Positions 58,462-58,954 of a DNA stretch of 58,954 bases are shown here, piece by piece. A program made the translations under genes and the position numbers. Under the pieces are notes generated by a model. That model ran no database searches. It was not told the DNA's origin and saw only the letters and a list, made by a program, of their open reading frames with translations. The DNA is from Oscillospiraceae bacterium. Lineage in GTDB: Bacteria; Bacillota; Clostridia; Oscillospirales; Ruminococcaceae. Each line of letters starts with the position of its first letter. Position 1 is the stretch's first letter. The stretch covers positions 1 to 58,954 of the forward strand of contig CAAGBQ010000129.1 of the NCBI GenBank assembly GCA_900768105.1, read 5' to 3'.

Positions 58462-58694
58462 AACGCCGCCTCCACAAGGACGGAGGAAGCGTCTTCTTTC
58501 CTTATTGCTATAACTGCACCGCGAATCAGATACGCTTTCGGGTCTCCTGCCGGACTTTTGCGAAGGCACTCCACAGGAGTGCCCTCCACAAGCCCTATAT
58601 CCATAAACCGGCGGCGAAGATACCCCTGTGTATCAAGGCGCACTACGCGCGCATATGTACCGGTTTTCATATCGCAAAGCGGAAATTGCTGCAT
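58458..58694 (-). CDS. feoA: Ferrous iron transport protein FeoA
   Basis: 78 residues, ATG with AGAGGGAT. Small SH3-like protein with the FeoA pattern LRRRFMDIGLVEGTPVECL and a GAVIAIRKEDA end. It activates or regulates FeoB. A possible promoter (TTGCAA, 17 bases, TATTGA on the minus strand) lies upstream; no clear Fur box was found. Confidence 0.92.
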   Translation of the reverse strand: MQQFPLCDMKTGTYARVVRLDTQGYLRRRFMDIGLVEGTPVECLRKSPAGDPKAYLIRGAVIAIRKEDASSVLVEAAL

Positions 58695-58846
58695 AAATCA
58701 TCCCTCTTTCCATCATCGAATATGGCTCAATATCAAAATATGAAGGCGGTTGCAATATGGTTAACGGTGCGCACTTTAAAAGAGTTATCCGGCGGATGTA
58801 TTTTCTAACTTTATCGGCGAACATCAAATTGTGCCCAAAAACAGCA

Positions 58847-58891
58847 AAAGCCCCTTCGCGCCTGACCACGCGAAGGGGCTTTGCCGTTTTT
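58847..58891 (+). terminator. Terminator-like hairpin before the right-edge gene
   Basis: AAAGCCCCTTCGCG and CGCGAAGGGGCTTT, then a T-run beginning 4 bases later. It lies about 20 bases before the ribosome site of the next gene and after no known plus-strand gene, so it may be an attenuator. Confidence 0.6.
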
Positions 58892-58909
58892 AAGAAAGGA
58901 GAAGAATTC

Positions 58910-58954
58910 TTGATTAAATATTATCCGCGCTTTTTGAGCACGAATGCTGCCGCC
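58910..58954 (+). CDS. Start of a gene cut by the right edge
   Basis: TTG with AAAGGAG 9 bases upstream opens a frame of 15 codons (MIKYYPRFLSTNAAA) to the last base. Too short to name. It diverges from feoA. Confidence 0.4.
   Translation, partial: MIKYYPRFLSTNAAA

Noticed and set aside
58633..58869. A 78-codon minus frame overlapping feoA
   Set aside because: It overlaps most of feoA's start region in another frame and has no ribosome site or domain.
1..58954. CRISPR arrays, insertion sequences, prophage or integrase genes
   Set aside because: No regularly spaced repeats, transposase or integrase motifs were seen.

Overview
The window reads as chromosomal DNA of a low-to-mid GC, spore-forming Firmicute. 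It is most likely a clostridial gut-type organism of the Oscillospirales/Ruminococcaceae kind. This is an inference from an AbrB regulator with a C-terminal zinc ribbon, the spore-maturation pair spmA/spmB, two DegV genes, a PheB/ThrR-type ACT regulator, a wall-sorted surface protein ending in NPNTG, strong AGGAGG ribosome sites, and at least eleven genes whose ribosome site points to a TTG start. No insertion sequence, prophage, CRISPR array or rRNA was seen. Three tRNA genes are present.

Layout. 1-6.9 kb (minus strand): a three-gene unit of lipoprotein, small membrane protein and SPFH/zinc-ribbon protein, which runs off the left edge, and upstream of it a three-gene signalling unit (7TM sensor-like protein, histidine kinase, LuxR-type response regulator). 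7-11 kb (plus): an XRE regulator with a frameshifted chloramphenicol-acetyltransferase-like gene, then a TetR-controlled membrane protein, TetR, an ICMT-like methyltransferase and a Vat/CatB-like acetyltransferase with a possible leader peptide. 11-14 kb: an Ada-like zinc protein, PlsC, AbrB and SpmA/SpmB. 14-19 kb (minus): two parvulin-type foldases and a Cthe_2159-type carbohydrate-binding lipoprotein. 19.4-27 kb (minus): the F1Fo ATP synthase operon, whose c subunit has a two-carboxylate sodium-type motif and whose epsilon gene lies before beta.

27-30 kb (plus): a radical SAM protein, PheB/ThrR and an aspartokinase that has only the catalytic domain. 29.7-35.6 kb (minus): a PASTA protein with a catalytically dead kinase domain; upstream of it PadR, RlmB and a P-type-ATPase-like protein that has lost its phosphorylation motif. 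36-42 kb (minus): an isolated YgfK-like flavoprotein, tRNA-Thr and tRNA-Asp, a split chromate transporter and MtaB. 42-47 kb (plus): an E2-like acyltransferase with an acyl-CoA synthetase, and a patatin phospholipase coupled to an orphan TAXI solute-binding lipoprotein. 47-51 kb: a lipid kinase beside a decayed fragment of a second copy, a small zinc-ribbon membrane protein, tRNA-Val and a strongly expressed NPNTG surface protein. 51-55 kb: an XRE regulator, cyclophilin, a YxjI-like protein and two DegV proteins. 55-59 kb (minus): an XRE-membrane protein, a macro-domain protein, a PH-like protein and feoAB. A new plus-strand gene starts at the right edge.

The signals most worth following are: (i) adjacent pseudokinase and pseudo-P-type-ATPase genes; (ii) a short motif, TTGAGCAC/GTGCTCAA, present far more often than expected, both in terminator stems and inside genes; (iii) the epsilon-before-beta ATP synthase order with a sodium-type c ring; (iv) a regulatory-domain-less aspartokinase next to a free ACT protein, separated by tandem terminators. 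All counts and alignments were made by eye.
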